15,635 nt of DNA from DATFCK01 sp045809745 (lineage in GTDB: Bacteria; Verrucomicrobiota; Verrucomicrobiia; Chthoniobacterales; UBA10450), in NCBI GenBank assembly GCA_045809745.1, contig JBJMXE010000149.1, positions 1 to 15,635 on the forward strand, written 5' to 3'. The position numbers and the translations under genes were made by a program. Position 1 is the stretch's first letter; every line of letters starts with the position of its first letter. Positions 8,149 to 14,550 of this stretch are shown one piece after another. The notes under the pieces were generated by a model. It was not told where the DNA came from. It saw nothing but the letters and a program-made list of their open reading frames with translations, and searched no databases.

Positions 8149-8256
8149 TTGTCATGTCGAGCGAGGTCGAGACATCTTTACTCCATCTCTGCGGAGCTTA
8201 TTCCCTCGCTTTCGCTGGCAGGTCGAAAGATCTCTCGACTTCGGTCGAGATGACAA
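8149..8256. repeat. Small inverted-repeat element with GTCAT...ATGAC ends, copy 1
   Basis: Two 31-nt arms, 8149-8179 and 8226-8256, are reverse complements with 4 mismatches, separated by 46 nt. The outer ends read TTGTCAT and ATGACAA, and the arms carry repeated GTCGAG/CTCGAC blocks. The element lies between the convergent transglycosylase and protease genes. It may therefore act as a bidirectional terminator when transcribed, although no strong T-tract follows. The 108-bp size, lack of coding sequence and shared terminal pattern with the element at 9527-9630 suggest a non-autonomous MITE or repetitive palindrome. The rest of the 8099-8308 gap shows nothing else. Confidence 0.75.
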
Positions 8257-8308
8257 AATAGAGACTGCCCGCACCGCCCCATTTCTGCGGGCCGACGACA
8301 GCGACCGA

Positions 8309-9394
8309 TCAGGGCCGCGTTACACTCAATCGCAAGAACAGATGATCGGAAGTGCCGGGATCGACCTTTACTTTGACCAGCTCCAAGTCTCCTGCCGTCG
8401 AAACGATTTCCTCCTGAGTCGTTGCCGGCGACCAGGAAACCAGATCGGGCGACTGCTTCACTTCGTAGACGATATCGTTAGGCGACGCGATCAGCCGCCA
8501 AAACGTTAGCGTCACTCGGTCCGCTTCGGACCCAACGTGAGGATCCGCGATGACACTGCAAATCCAAGCCAACTCCGACGAGATCCGGCTGGCGTAAAAG
8601 GCGGTCGGCACCGGGTCCGGGCCGGAAATTTGAACAAACATGGACGGATCGCTCCCGTCGCGAGTGTAAAACCCGCGAGCATCGAAGATCGCAGAGGTGA
8701 AATCACAGCCCGCCGTTGGAGCGCTGTAAAGGTCATCAACAAAGGAGTTGATTCCGCCAAACTTCCACATCCCTCCGACATTCAAGAAAATTGCGCCTCC
8801 CGAGTCGCCGCTGGACAGATGCGCCTCGTTCGGCCGGTCGTTAGGCGCGATATGTTGATCAAAATCAGCGGCAAGAAGATCATGCCCCTGATACGGGACA
8901 ATGGCGGTCACATCGTTCTCTCCCCACCGCCGAGTGCCTTCCGTGTCTTTCGCCCAATCCCATCCCCGTAGAGTTCCGTTGAGATAACGCTCGGCGCCGC
9001 GCCGCGTACCCCTGCCAATCACGACCAGGTGCTGTCCCACTTCATCGCGGGCGGTAAACAGCGGGGCAAATTGCGGGAAGCTGCCGGCAATCTTCCAAAT
9101 CAGAAGATCACTGCCCGGAAGAGAAAATGAGCCAACGGTTGGATAGCTGACATTCTGAAATACCAAACCGCTGCCGGCCTGTCCGACGTGAGCGGCACTG
9201 ATAAAGAAGTTTGGAGACACCGGCGTCCCGAGATTGCCGCCCCAGTCGCCCTCGTATTGCCACCCGCTATTGAGTAGCGGCCCAGCGGGAGCGGTCGTAT
9301 TCACGGCGGGATCACCGGTATCCAGCAAGATGACCGCACCCAATTTGGAAATCGCCACGCAACACATGCCGATCACCAGGGGGAACTTTTTCAT
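8309..9394 (-). CDS. Secreted trypsin-like (S1 family) serine protease
   Basis: The 361-residue exported protease has a complete-looking catalytic triad: His69 in FFISAAHVG, Asp96 in GSDLLIWKI and Ser198 in SSGDSGGAIF. Residues 1-20 are a signal peptide (KKFPLVIGMCCVAISKLGA). The S1-like domain occupies about 22-255. The C-terminal 75 or so residues (about 287-361) form a separate module, DRVTLTFWRL...YEVKQSPDLVSW...LFLRLSV. It is the same short beta module that ends the HAF-repeat protein at the left of the window and many verrucomicrobial exported proteins, perhaps for retention or sorting (inference). The natural target is unknown. The ATG start is set by the signal peptide; no Shine-Dalgarno is visible. 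The first REP hairpin begins 31 nt upstream of the start, so the promoter must be compact or lie within repeat sequence. Confidence 0.87.
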   Translation of the reverse strand: MKKFPLVIGMCCVAISKLGAVILLDTGDPAVNTTAPAGPLLNSGWQYEGDWGGNLGTPVSPNFFISAAHVGQAGSGLVFQNVSYPTVGSFSLPGSDLLIWKIAGSFPQFAPLFTARDEVGQHLVVIGRGTRRGAERYLNGTLRGWDWAKDTEGTRRWGENDVTAIVPYQGHDLLAADFDQHIAPNDRPNEAHLSSGDSGGAIFLNVGGMWKFGGINSFVDDLYSAPTAGCDFTSAIFDARGFYTRDGSDPSMFVQISGPDPVPTAFYASRISSELAWICSVIADPHVGSEADRVTLTFWRLIASPNDIVYEVKQSPDLVSWSPATTQEEIVSTAGDLELVKVKVDPGTSDHLFLRLSVTRP

Positions 9395-9424
9395 CGGGGC
9401 CCGTAGAATAGCACATTTGATCGT

Positions 9425-9672
9425 GGAGGGACGAGCTCGTCTCGTCCCAAATTGATTGGATTTCCCGGGCCGGCAGCCTCGCGACCGGTGCCGCCACTTA
9501 GCCGGGCTCTGCAGCCCCCACAGCTACGTCATTCCGGGCGAAGGCGAGGAACCTCGCCGATGCAGCACACGTCACGCAAGTAGGGGGGGCCTTCGTTCTT
9601 CGGCTCCGCTGCCCTGCGCTCAGAATGACGGTGGAATATCCGATAAGTGGGACGAGACAAGCTCGTGCCTCC
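9425..9672. repeat. REPIN A: inverted pair of GGAG-type REP hairpins in the protease/polX divergent gap
   Basis: The left REP is 9425-9448 on +: GGAG, then an 8-bp stem GGGACGAG (sharing the last G) with loop CTCGT. The right REP is 9649-9672 on -, starting GGAG at 9672. The two 24-nt copies differ at 2 positions and point towards each other. This fits the REPIN design: conserved tetranucleotide outside, hairpin inside. They fill most of the 328-nt gap between the divergent protease and polX starts. Between them lie a GTCAT...ATGAC inverted-repeat element (9527-9630) and a GC-rich stretch (9449-9526) with a weaker minus-strand GTAG hairpin reading from 9527. No RAYT transposase gene is in the window. 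Confidence 0.75.
9527..9630. repeat. Small inverted-repeat element with GTCATT...AATGAC ends, copy 2, nested in REPIN A
   Basis: The outer ends CGTCATTC and GAATGACG are inverted. The arms continue with GGGCG / CGCTC (3 mismatches over about 13 positions) before an insertion in the right arm breaks the pairing. The length (104 bp) and terminal pattern match the element at 8149-8256, while the interiors differ. It lies wholly inside the GGAG-type REP pair, giving a nested arrangement just upstream of polX. Confidence 0.6.
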
Positions 9673-9722
9673 GTTCGGCTCCGCCAGTCGACGGTCGCCC
9701 TTTCTTCGTTAATGGTGAAGTT

Positions 9723-11501
9723 GTGGACAAAGCCGCTATCGCCAAGGCGCTGGAAGAGATCGGCACGTTGCTGGAATTGAAGGACGAGAATCCGTTTAAA
9801 ATCCGGGCATACTCGAATGCGGCGCGATCGATCGAGGCCTGGGGTGGCAATGTTTCGGATCTCCAGGATGAAGAGGCGTTGGCCAAGATCCCGGGGATCG
9901 GGAAAGCTATTGCGGCCAAGGTAAAAGAACTCGCCGCCACCGGTGCACTAAAATACCTCTCGGAACTCCGCGCCGAATTTCCTCCCGCCATTCTCCAGCT
10001 TTTTTCGATCTCGGGTCTGGGCGCCAAGAAAATCAAAGCGCTCCACGAACAGCTGCACATCAATTCCATTGAAGAGCTGCAAAACGCATGCAAAGCCGGT
10101 CGCGTAGCCCAACTCCCTGGATTCGGCGAAACCACCCAGGCCAAGATATGCCATGAGATTGAGCAGAGAGCGCAACACGTCGGGTCCTTCCAGTTAGGCC
10201 AGATTGCGGGAGAAGCGGAAACTCTGCTTGCCGAGCTCAAGAACAATTCAGCGGTTCTCCGGGCTGAGCTTGCCGGAAGCTATCGTCGTCGAAAAGAAAT
10301 CGTGCGCGATCTGGATTACATCGTCGCGACAAAAGAACCCGAGATCATCACCCAGTGGCTGGTTAGTCATCCGTTTGTGGAATCGGTGATTGCCCAGGGC
10401 ACTACCAAAACGAGTGTTCGGCTGCGCTCCGGCATTCAGTGCGATCTGAGAGTAGTCGCTCTGGCGGAATATCCTTTCGCCCTGAATTACTTCACCGGAA
10501 GCAAGGAACATAATATCGAGATGCGGAACCGCGCGCTGAAGCGCGGCTGGACCTTGAACGAATACCGTCTGGCCCCGCTCCCTGCTGAGTCTGCTTCGTC
10601 GAAAAAGAAAAGAAAAAAACCGACGACGGAAAAGGTTCCATCGATCCAAGATGAGACGGAACTTTATAGTGCGCTTGATCTCGATTACGTACCGCCGGAG
10701 CTCCGCGAAAATTGTGGAGAATTCGAAGCGGCTGAAAATCACACTCTGCCGCGGCTGATCGAGAAAGAAAACCTACGAGGAACCTTTCATTGTCACACCA
10801 CGGCCAGCGACGGCCACAACACGCTGGAGGAAATGGCCGCTGCGGCCCAGGAACTTGGTCTCGGCTACCTCGGCGTGGCGGAACACAGCCGGAGCTCCAT
10901 TCAGGCACACGGACTCGATGAAGTGAAGTTGCGCGCTCAAATGCAACGAATCAAAGAGCTGAACAAGCAATTCGACGGATTCAGGCTGTTCGCCGGAATC
11001 GAGTGCGACATATTGCGGGACGGATCGCTTGATTTTCCGGACGAGATCCTGGCTCAGCTCGACTTCGTAGTTGCTTCCGTGCATTCGGTTTTCAATCTGG
11101 AAGAGGCAGAGATGACTCGGCGGGTGATCCGCGCGATACAAAATCCTTTTGTTACGATTCTTGCCCATCCAACCGGAAGGCTGCTGCTGAAGCGCGACGC
11201 CTACGCAATTGATATTCCCGCCGTACTGGATGCCGCCGCGGCTAGTGGAACATGGGTAGAACTCAACGCTGCGCCAAAGCGTCTCGATCTGGACTGGCGC
11301 TGGTGGCCGCTGGCCAAACAAAAGGGCGTTAAATGCGTGATCGATCCGGACGCACACCGCACCGAACGACTTCAGGACCTATGGTTCGGTATCGGTGCAG
11401 CCCGCAAAGGTTGGCTCACCAAAACCGATGTGGTGAACTGTCTGCCGTTAGGCAAAATTGAAATGGCGCTGCGGGAGAAGCGGGCTCGTAAGAAGTTGTA
11501 G
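9723..11501 (+). CDS. polX: Family X DNA polymerase with C-terminal PHP nuclease domain
   Basis: Bacterial PolX fills short gaps in base-excision or end-joining repair; its PHP domain has Mn-dependent 3'-5' exonuclease/AP-endonuclease activity. From the GTG at 9723 the protein is 592 residues, close to the 570-580 of B. subtilis YshC. Helix-hairpin-helix motifs occur at IPGIGKAIA (56-64), ISGLGAKKI (96-104) and LPGFGE (131-136). The nucleotidyltransferase signature is AGSYRRRKEIVRDLDYIV, with catalytic Asp196, Asp198 and Asp241 (QCDLRVV). The PHP domain shows HCHTTASDG (355-363), VAEHS, GIECDI, VASVHS, AHPTGR and DPDAH (541-545), all metal ligands apparently intact. A lysine-rich insert (KKKRKK, about 294-299) lies in the linker. 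The frame is open upstream to 9456, but that part is REP and repeat DNA, so the start was placed at the first codon of the conserved domain. The TAG stop lies inside the GTAG of a REP. Confidence 0.93.
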   Translation: MDKAAIAKALEEIGTLLELKDENPFKIRAYSNAARSIEAWGGNVSDLQDEEALAKIPGIGKAIAAKVKELAATGALKYLSELRAEFPPAILQLFSISGLGAKKIKALHEQLHINSIEELQNACKAGRVAQLPGFGETTQAKICHEIEQRAQHVGSFQLGQIAGEAETLLAELKNNSAVLRAELAGSYRRRKEIVRDLDYIVATKEPEIITQWLVSHPFVESVIAQGTTKTSVRLRSGIQCDLRVVALAEYPFALNYFTGSKEHNIEMRNRALKRGWTLNEYRLAPLPAESASSKKKRKKPTTEKVPSIQDETELYSALDLDYVPPELRENCGEFEAAENHTLPRLIEKENLRGTFHCHTTASDGHNTLEEMAAAAQELGLGYLGVAEHSRSSIQAHGLDEVKLRAQMQRIKELNKQFDGFRLFAGIECDILRDGSLDFPDEILAQLDFVVASVHSVFNLEEAEMTRRVIRAIQNPFVTILAHPTGRLLLKRDAYAIDIPAVLDAAAASGTWVELNAAPKRLDLDWRWWPLAKQKGVKCVIDPDAHRTERLQDLWFGIGAARKGWLTKTDVVNCLPLGKIEMALREKRARKKL

Positions 11502-11559
11502 AGGCGGTTGTGTCAACCGCGTATATATCGGTTCGGGTGGTTGACACAACCACCGCTAC
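11498..11559. repeat. REPIN B: inverted pair of GTAG-type REP hairpins overlapping the polX stop
   Basis: The left REP is 11498-11520 on +: GTAG, one base, then stem GCGGTTG with loop TGT. The right REP is 11536-11559 on -: GTAG, C, perfect 8-bp stem GGTGGTTG with loop TGT. Aligned 24-nt copies (with the T before GTAG) differ at 3 positions and face each other. The first GTAG supplies the TAG stop codon of polX (11499-11501). As a strong hairpin directly at the stop it may also stabilise the mRNA end or terminate transcription (inference). Confidence 0.8.
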
Positions 11560-11690
11560 AAACGCGCGATACGAAGAAAACGGTCCGACGTTCCGTTCAA
11601 TTCACAAATGTGACCGCGCTGTCCGATTGATGCGTGAATTGGCCAGGTCCCCTCGACTGCGCGGGCCGACGAGGCTTGTCCAATTCGGTT
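11560..11690. other. Spacer between REPIN B and REPIN C
   Basis: This is non-coding sequence between the convergent polX and arginine dihydrolase genes. It contains an 8-bp inverted repeat CAATTCAC (11598-11605) / GTGAATTG (11634-11641) with a 28-nt loop. I see no gene, and open frames crossing it are shadows. Confidence 0.4.
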
Positions 11691-11772
11691 GTAGCCGGCG
11701 TCGATGATCCCGGTTGGCGGGTTTTGCACGGACTGACCAAAGCCACAGACCGGGGTCAGCGACCCCGGCTAC
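11691..11772. repeat. REPIN C: inverted pair of GTAG-type REP hairpins overlapping the arginine dihydrolase stop
   Basis: The right REP, 11750-11772 on -, is GTAG followed by a perfect 8-bp stem CCGGGGTC with loop GCT. The left REP, 11691-11713 on +, is a decayed copy: 3 differences over 24 nt (counting the T after the hairpin), and 2 unpaired stem positions. Both are preceded by TT, and the right copy's TTGTAG contains the TAG stop (11769-11771) of the minus-strand gene. The stem sequence is unrelated to those of families A, B, D and E, while the layout is the same. Confidence 0.8.
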
Positions 11773-12599
11773 AATGTTTCAATCCATGGTTTGTCCGGCA
11801 CTGCTCGCTGTGGAAGAAACATCGTCAGACACTTGCACGCGCCGCCCGCCTTCAGGAATTCTGTCATTGGCAAGGTGTGGCAGCGATATCCGCGCTCGTG
11901 CAGTTTTGCCACAAGGTTAGGCGCGCCTTCCGGCAGCACAATGTTCCGCTCAAGTACGACCGCGTTGCACGAAAAATGAGCCGCTTCCTCTGCTTCTACG
12001 TCGATCAGGTTTGGCACGTGGTCGCGAATGGCGCGCTGGCCGTACTCGTCGAACGCCTCCGGAAACCAGAATGCGCCGCCGTCCGGCAGCGGACAGAAGC
12101 AGGTATCGAGGTGATAAAATCGGGCGTTCACCAGCTCCACGGAAATGACAAGGCAACTCAACATGTCTGCCACCGCGCGATGTGACTGAATATCGGAGCG
12201 AAATTTGTAGCCGCAAAATAAGGCGTCCCCGCCGAACAGCGCGTCGCCTTCTCCCTCGAAGAATAACCTGTCCGATAGCCAGAGCGTCTCGTACCCGTGC
12301 TCTTCCATCCATCGAACAAAAAATGGAGCCTCGCCCGCCCGCTCCTTGTGTCGAAAGTTGCTGGGAATAAATTTCTTGCCGACGGTTAGTCCGGCGTTGG
12401 CAGTAAACACCATGTCCGGGAGCTTCGGCTGCGGATCGACGAGGTATATCTTACACTCGAGTCGCGACAGCGTGTCGTAGAGACCCTTCCATTGTTGCTG
12501 AGCCAGGGCTGCTTCGGCGCCGCGAGACCGGCTCATCCATGGATTGATCTCATACTCAATGCCATAATGGTCGGGCGGACAGAGCAATAATTCGCGCAT
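11769..12599 (-). CDS. DDAH/amidinotransferase-fold arginine dihydrolase (ArgZ/AgrE N-domain type)
   Basis: The enzyme likely hydrolyses arginine to ornithine, CO2 and two NH3 in the cytoplasm. It is homologous to dimethylargininase and to the N-terminal half of cyanobacterial AgrE/ArgZ. From the ATG at 12597-12599 it has 276 residues starting MRELLLCPP...YEINPWM, as is typical for this group. Visible catalytic regions are FTANAG (65-70; the Asn is the residue linked to dihydrolase rather than deiminase chemistry in ArgZ), the acidic stretch FEGEGDALFGGD (114-125), FYHLDTCF (His163) and GGACKCLT (nucleophilic Cys, 255 or 257). A TTG start at 12647 is possible but would overlap the upstream gene. 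The ATG lies 8 nt after the upstream stop with AGG just before it. It is the second gene of a two-gene operon with the ornithine cyclodeaminase. Its stop codon lies in a REP. Plain dimethylargininase or arginine deiminase remains possible. Confidence 0.82.
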   Translation of the reverse strand: MRELLLCPPDHYGIEYEINPWMSRSRGAEAALAQQQWKGLYDTLSRLECKIYLVDPQPKLPDMVFTANAGLTVGKKFIPSNFRHKERAGEAPFFVRWMEEHGYETLWLSDRLFFEGEGDALFGGDALFCGYKFRSDIQSHRAVADMLSCLVISVELVNARFYHLDTCFCPLPDGGAFWFPEAFDEYGQRAIRDHVPNLIDVEAEEAAHFSCNAVVLERNIVLPEGAPNLVAKLHERGYRCHTLPMTEFLKAGGACKCLTMFLPQRAVPDKPWIETL

Positions 12600-12607
12600 A
12601 GACCTGA

Positions 12608-13840
12608 CTAGTTCGCCGATTTGCGGATTGCTCCTACTGCTTCGCAAAGTTCGCGCAAAAAGGGGTCAAGATCGGTTACCAACCCAATCGATTGGAATGG
12701 TTGTTGATCCACGATCAACGCGACTGTGGCCGGATTGATATCGACACAAATCGTTTTCACCGATGGCGCCAGCATACTCGCCACCGCCAGGGAATGCTGA
12801 ACTGTGCCTAACAACAGGACGTGAGTGACCTCGCTCAGCTTTTCCCGCATTATTTTCTGGGCCTCAACCACATCCGTCGTGACGCCCGGAATCGGACCTT
12901 CGTCTCGAATGGATCCGGTAAGAACGATATCCACGTTCTTGCGAATACAGGCGTGCATGATGCCGCTAGTCAGAATTTTCTTTTCTACCGCCGCCGAAAT
13001 TCCCCCTACCGCCCGTAGCAGGTTGATCGCGCGAAGATGATTCTCGTGACCAACGCTGGGAAGTGGATGGTCAAGCCTGACTCCGCCTGACGTCCCAAAC
13101 ACCGCGCGCTCGGCATCGTAAACCGCGCATGCGTTCCCGGTGAAAAAACGGTTCACATAGCCGAGTTCGATCAAGCGCTGCAGATATTCTCCCGCGCCGG
13201 TGAGCACCACCGCCTTGCCGGCAACGGCAGCAATCTTGCCGCCGCTCTTTCTCGCTTGCTCGAGTTCGTCGGCAATTTCCCGAATCACCGCCGACTTCGG
13301 CTCGTTGGCGCCAACAGTCGTATTAATGAACTGAAATAGGTCAGTATGCGAGGTCGCCCGCTGCACCGGAACGACGCGAATTCCTTGCTGACCAATGACG
13401 ACCTGATCTCCCCTTTTGACGTCGAAAAATTTAACCGCTCGAGCGATACCCTTTGCCGACTCGACCACGATCGCGCTATCCATCATCGCCGGACGAACTT
13501 CCATCTCCTGGCCACCGACGCACACGAACGTCTGCTGATTAGTCGTGACGTAGAAATCATCCGGGAATACGCCATTGGCCGGCGCGGGCGCCAGCTTCGC
13601 ATCGGCCCGCTCCACCACTTCCGCTCCGTGTTGACGCAGGCGTAACATCAACTCACTGAGCTCTTCAGTGGTCTTCGCGCCGACTTCGATCCGGGCAAAG
13701 CTTTGGTCGGCGCGGTTTTGGCCGATGGTGATCTCCACTATTTTGAAAGTGGCGCCGCGGGTCAGGATCTGATCCAGCACCTTCGGTAGGATCAGGGAAT
13801 CAATGATGTGTCCGCGTAACTCGATCGTTTCCGAAGCCAT
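12608..13840 (-). CDS. TIGR00300/LOR-SDH family protein, probable NAD-dependent ornithine cyclodeaminase
   Basis: This 410-residue protein matches the family long mislabelled lysine-ketoglutarate reductase/saccharopine dehydrogenase (LOR/SDH), length about 405-410. Members shown in archaea and in cyanobacterial AgrE convert ornithine to proline plus ammonia. The N-terminal alpha/beta domain begins TIELRGHIIDSLILPKVLD (5-23); a central segment is at about 95-175. The C-terminal NAD(H)-binding part includes AVVLTGAGEYLQRLI, FTGNACAVYD, HPLPSVGHENHLRAIN, TGSIRDEGPIPGVTTD and LLLGTVQHSLAVA. The ATG precedes a conserved first strand; no Shine-Dalgarno is visible. It is the first gene of the operon, 8 nt upstream of the arginine dihydrolase gene. 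In AgrE the two activities are one polypeptide in the opposite order, so here they are split and reversed. Confidence 0.87.
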   Translation of the reverse strand: MASETIELRGHIIDSLILPKVLDQILTRGATFKIVEITIGQNRADQSFARIEVGAKTTEELSELMLRLRQHGAEVVERADAKLAPAPANGVFPDDFYVTTNQQTFVCVGGQEMEVRPAMMDSAIVVESAKGIARAVKFFDVKRGDQVVIGQQGIRVVPVQRATSHTDLFQFINTTVGANEPKSAVIREIADELEQARKSGGKIAAVAGKAVVLTGAGEYLQRLIELGYVNRFFTGNACAVYDAERAVFGTSGGVRLDHPLPSVGHENHLRAINLLRAVGGISAAVEKKILTSGIMHACIRKNVDIVLTGSIRDEGPIPGVTTDVVEAQKIMREKLSEVTHVLLLGTVQHSLAVASMLAPSVKTICVDINPATVALIVDQQPFQSIGLVTDLDPFLRELCEAVGAIRKSAN

Positions 13841-13969
13841 CCGCGGAACTTAGTCCGAGGATGGAACCGATGCCAGCGTAGGCAGATTTTTACCGCGAAC
13901 TGCGCGAAATGATCCGATATTAGTAGAGCGGTCGTCGGGATTTCGTTCGGCCTTCAATCTCAAGTATTT
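13841..13969. other. Divergent intergenic region upstream of the ornithine cyclodeaminase gene
   Basis: This gap should contain the promoter of the minus-strand arginine/proline operon and possibly one for the small + strand ORF. AT-rich bits (TTTTTACC near 13888, GATATTAG near 13916) are present, but their spacing does not make a convincing sigma70 promoter for either direction. No repeat of the REP type is seen here. Confidence 0.3.
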
Positions 13970-14128
13970 ATGGAGCAACCAAACGTTCGTGGAGCATCGC
14001 CCAGTCGAAAAGCGCACCTCGCCCTACGGGACAAATTGAACCGTAAATCGAAGCCGCCGCCGCCGTTCCCGGTTGAGACTCCGCAGACGCCTCGCGAACC
14101 GATTCGAAAAGGTCAAAAGAAAGACTGA
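13970..14128 (+). CDS. Possible small basic proline-rich protein, 52 residues
   Basis: An ATG at 13970 opens a 52-codon frame ending TGA at 14126-14128. The product is strongly basic and proline-rich (NRKSKPPPPFPVE, ending RKGQKKD), has no hydrophobic segment and no recognised domain. No Shine-Dalgarno precedes it, but few genes here have one. The frame has no overlap with other genes and sits just upstream of another small ORF on the same strand. A 7-bp inverted repeat (AGAGGCG 14130-14136 / CGCCTCT 14158-14164) follows immediately. It could be a real small protein, perhaps nucleic-acid binding by charge (weak inference), or chance. Confidence 0.4.
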   Translation: MEQPNVRGASPSRKAHLALRDKLNRKSKPPPPFPVETPQTPREPIRKGQKKD

Positions 14129-14208
14129 GAGAGGCGCTTTTTGCCGCGGCGGGCTGACGCCTCTGGACGGTGAGTCAAACGTCTTTACGTTACCCGCCTC
14201 CGATTCCT

Positions 14209-14436
14209 ATGGCCAAGAGCGAGAACTTACCGGCGGTAACTGACAAGATATCCGCAGCCTTGGCGACGCGACCCGAGGTGTTCATCACTCATCCAGTCGA
14301 ACTCAGAATCCTGAAGATGATGGATGACAAGGAGATCGAAGACTACGCCGCCGATCACGGGTGGCGGATCGTTCGCAGAATCGGCGGCCGGCAGATTGAA
14401 TTCTATAACGATGTGGGCGTCCGGCAGCGCGAGTAG
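14209..14436 (+). CDS. Small hypothetical protein, 75 residues
   Basis: I do not recognise this protein. From the ATG at 14209 it reads MAKSENLPAVTDK... and ends ...VGVRQRE. It is charged, predicted helical in the middle (VELRILKMMDDKEIEDYAADH) and ends in a possible small beta hairpin (GWRIVRRIGGRQIEFYND); there is no signal peptide or membrane segment. A GTG at 14170 in the same frame would add 13 residues (SQTSLRYPPPIP), but these look non-conserved in character. Neither start has a ribosome site. The amphipathic, uninterrupted frame and sensible codon use favour a real gene. A GTAG-type REP hairpin starts 17 nt after its stop. Confidence 0.6.
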   Translation: MAKSENLPAVTDKISAALATRPEVFITHPVELRILKMMDDKEIEDYAADHGWRIVRRIGGRQIEFYNDVGVRQRE

Positions 14437-14453
14437 CTCGTTTCTTCTCCTTG

Positions 14454-14526
14454 GTAGCGGCGATTCACCGAATCGCCATCGTTAGACTATCTGCCTGCGC
14501 CCGCTTTGCGTGGTGAAAACCGCTAC
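14454..14526. repeat. REPIN E: GTAG-type REP hairpin with a decayed inverted partner
   Basis: The left REP, 14454-14477 on +, is GTAG, C, perfect 8-bp stem GGCGATTC with loop ACC. On the minus strand a partner begins GTAG at 14526 and shares GTAGCGG and TTCACC with it, but its distal stem arm has diverged. The arrangement is again head to head with the tetranucleotides outside. A further minus-strand GTAG starts a few bases beyond, at about 14534. It follows the small hypothetical gene. Confidence 0.65.
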
Positions 14527-14550
14527 CTTTGCTACGGTTCCCCCGCAATT

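Noticed and set aside
9456..9722. N-terminal extension of polX from a TTG start
   Set aside because: It translates REP and inverted-repeat DNA into low-complexity sequence. The conserved polymerase X domain starts at the GTG at 9723.
9425..11772. CRISPR-like array
   Set aside because: The repeated units are hairpins in inverted pairs with differing sequences, not direct repeats with equal-length spacers, and no cas genes are present.
11498..11772. Classical rho-independent terminators between the convergent genes
   Set aside because: The hairpins are strong but none is followed by a T-tract. Their GTAG-led paired structure is better explained as REP elements, though termination as a side effect is possible.
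11634..12185. 183-codon + strand frame across REPIN C and the arginine dihydrolase gene
   Set aside because: It starts in repeat DNA and runs antisense to a conserved enzyme; no domain or signal is visible.
12600..12647. TTG start for the arginine dihydrolase gene overlapping the upstream gene
   Set aside because: The added residues are not typical of the family, whereas MRELLLCPP from the ATG at 12599 is, and it lies 8 nt after the upstream stop.
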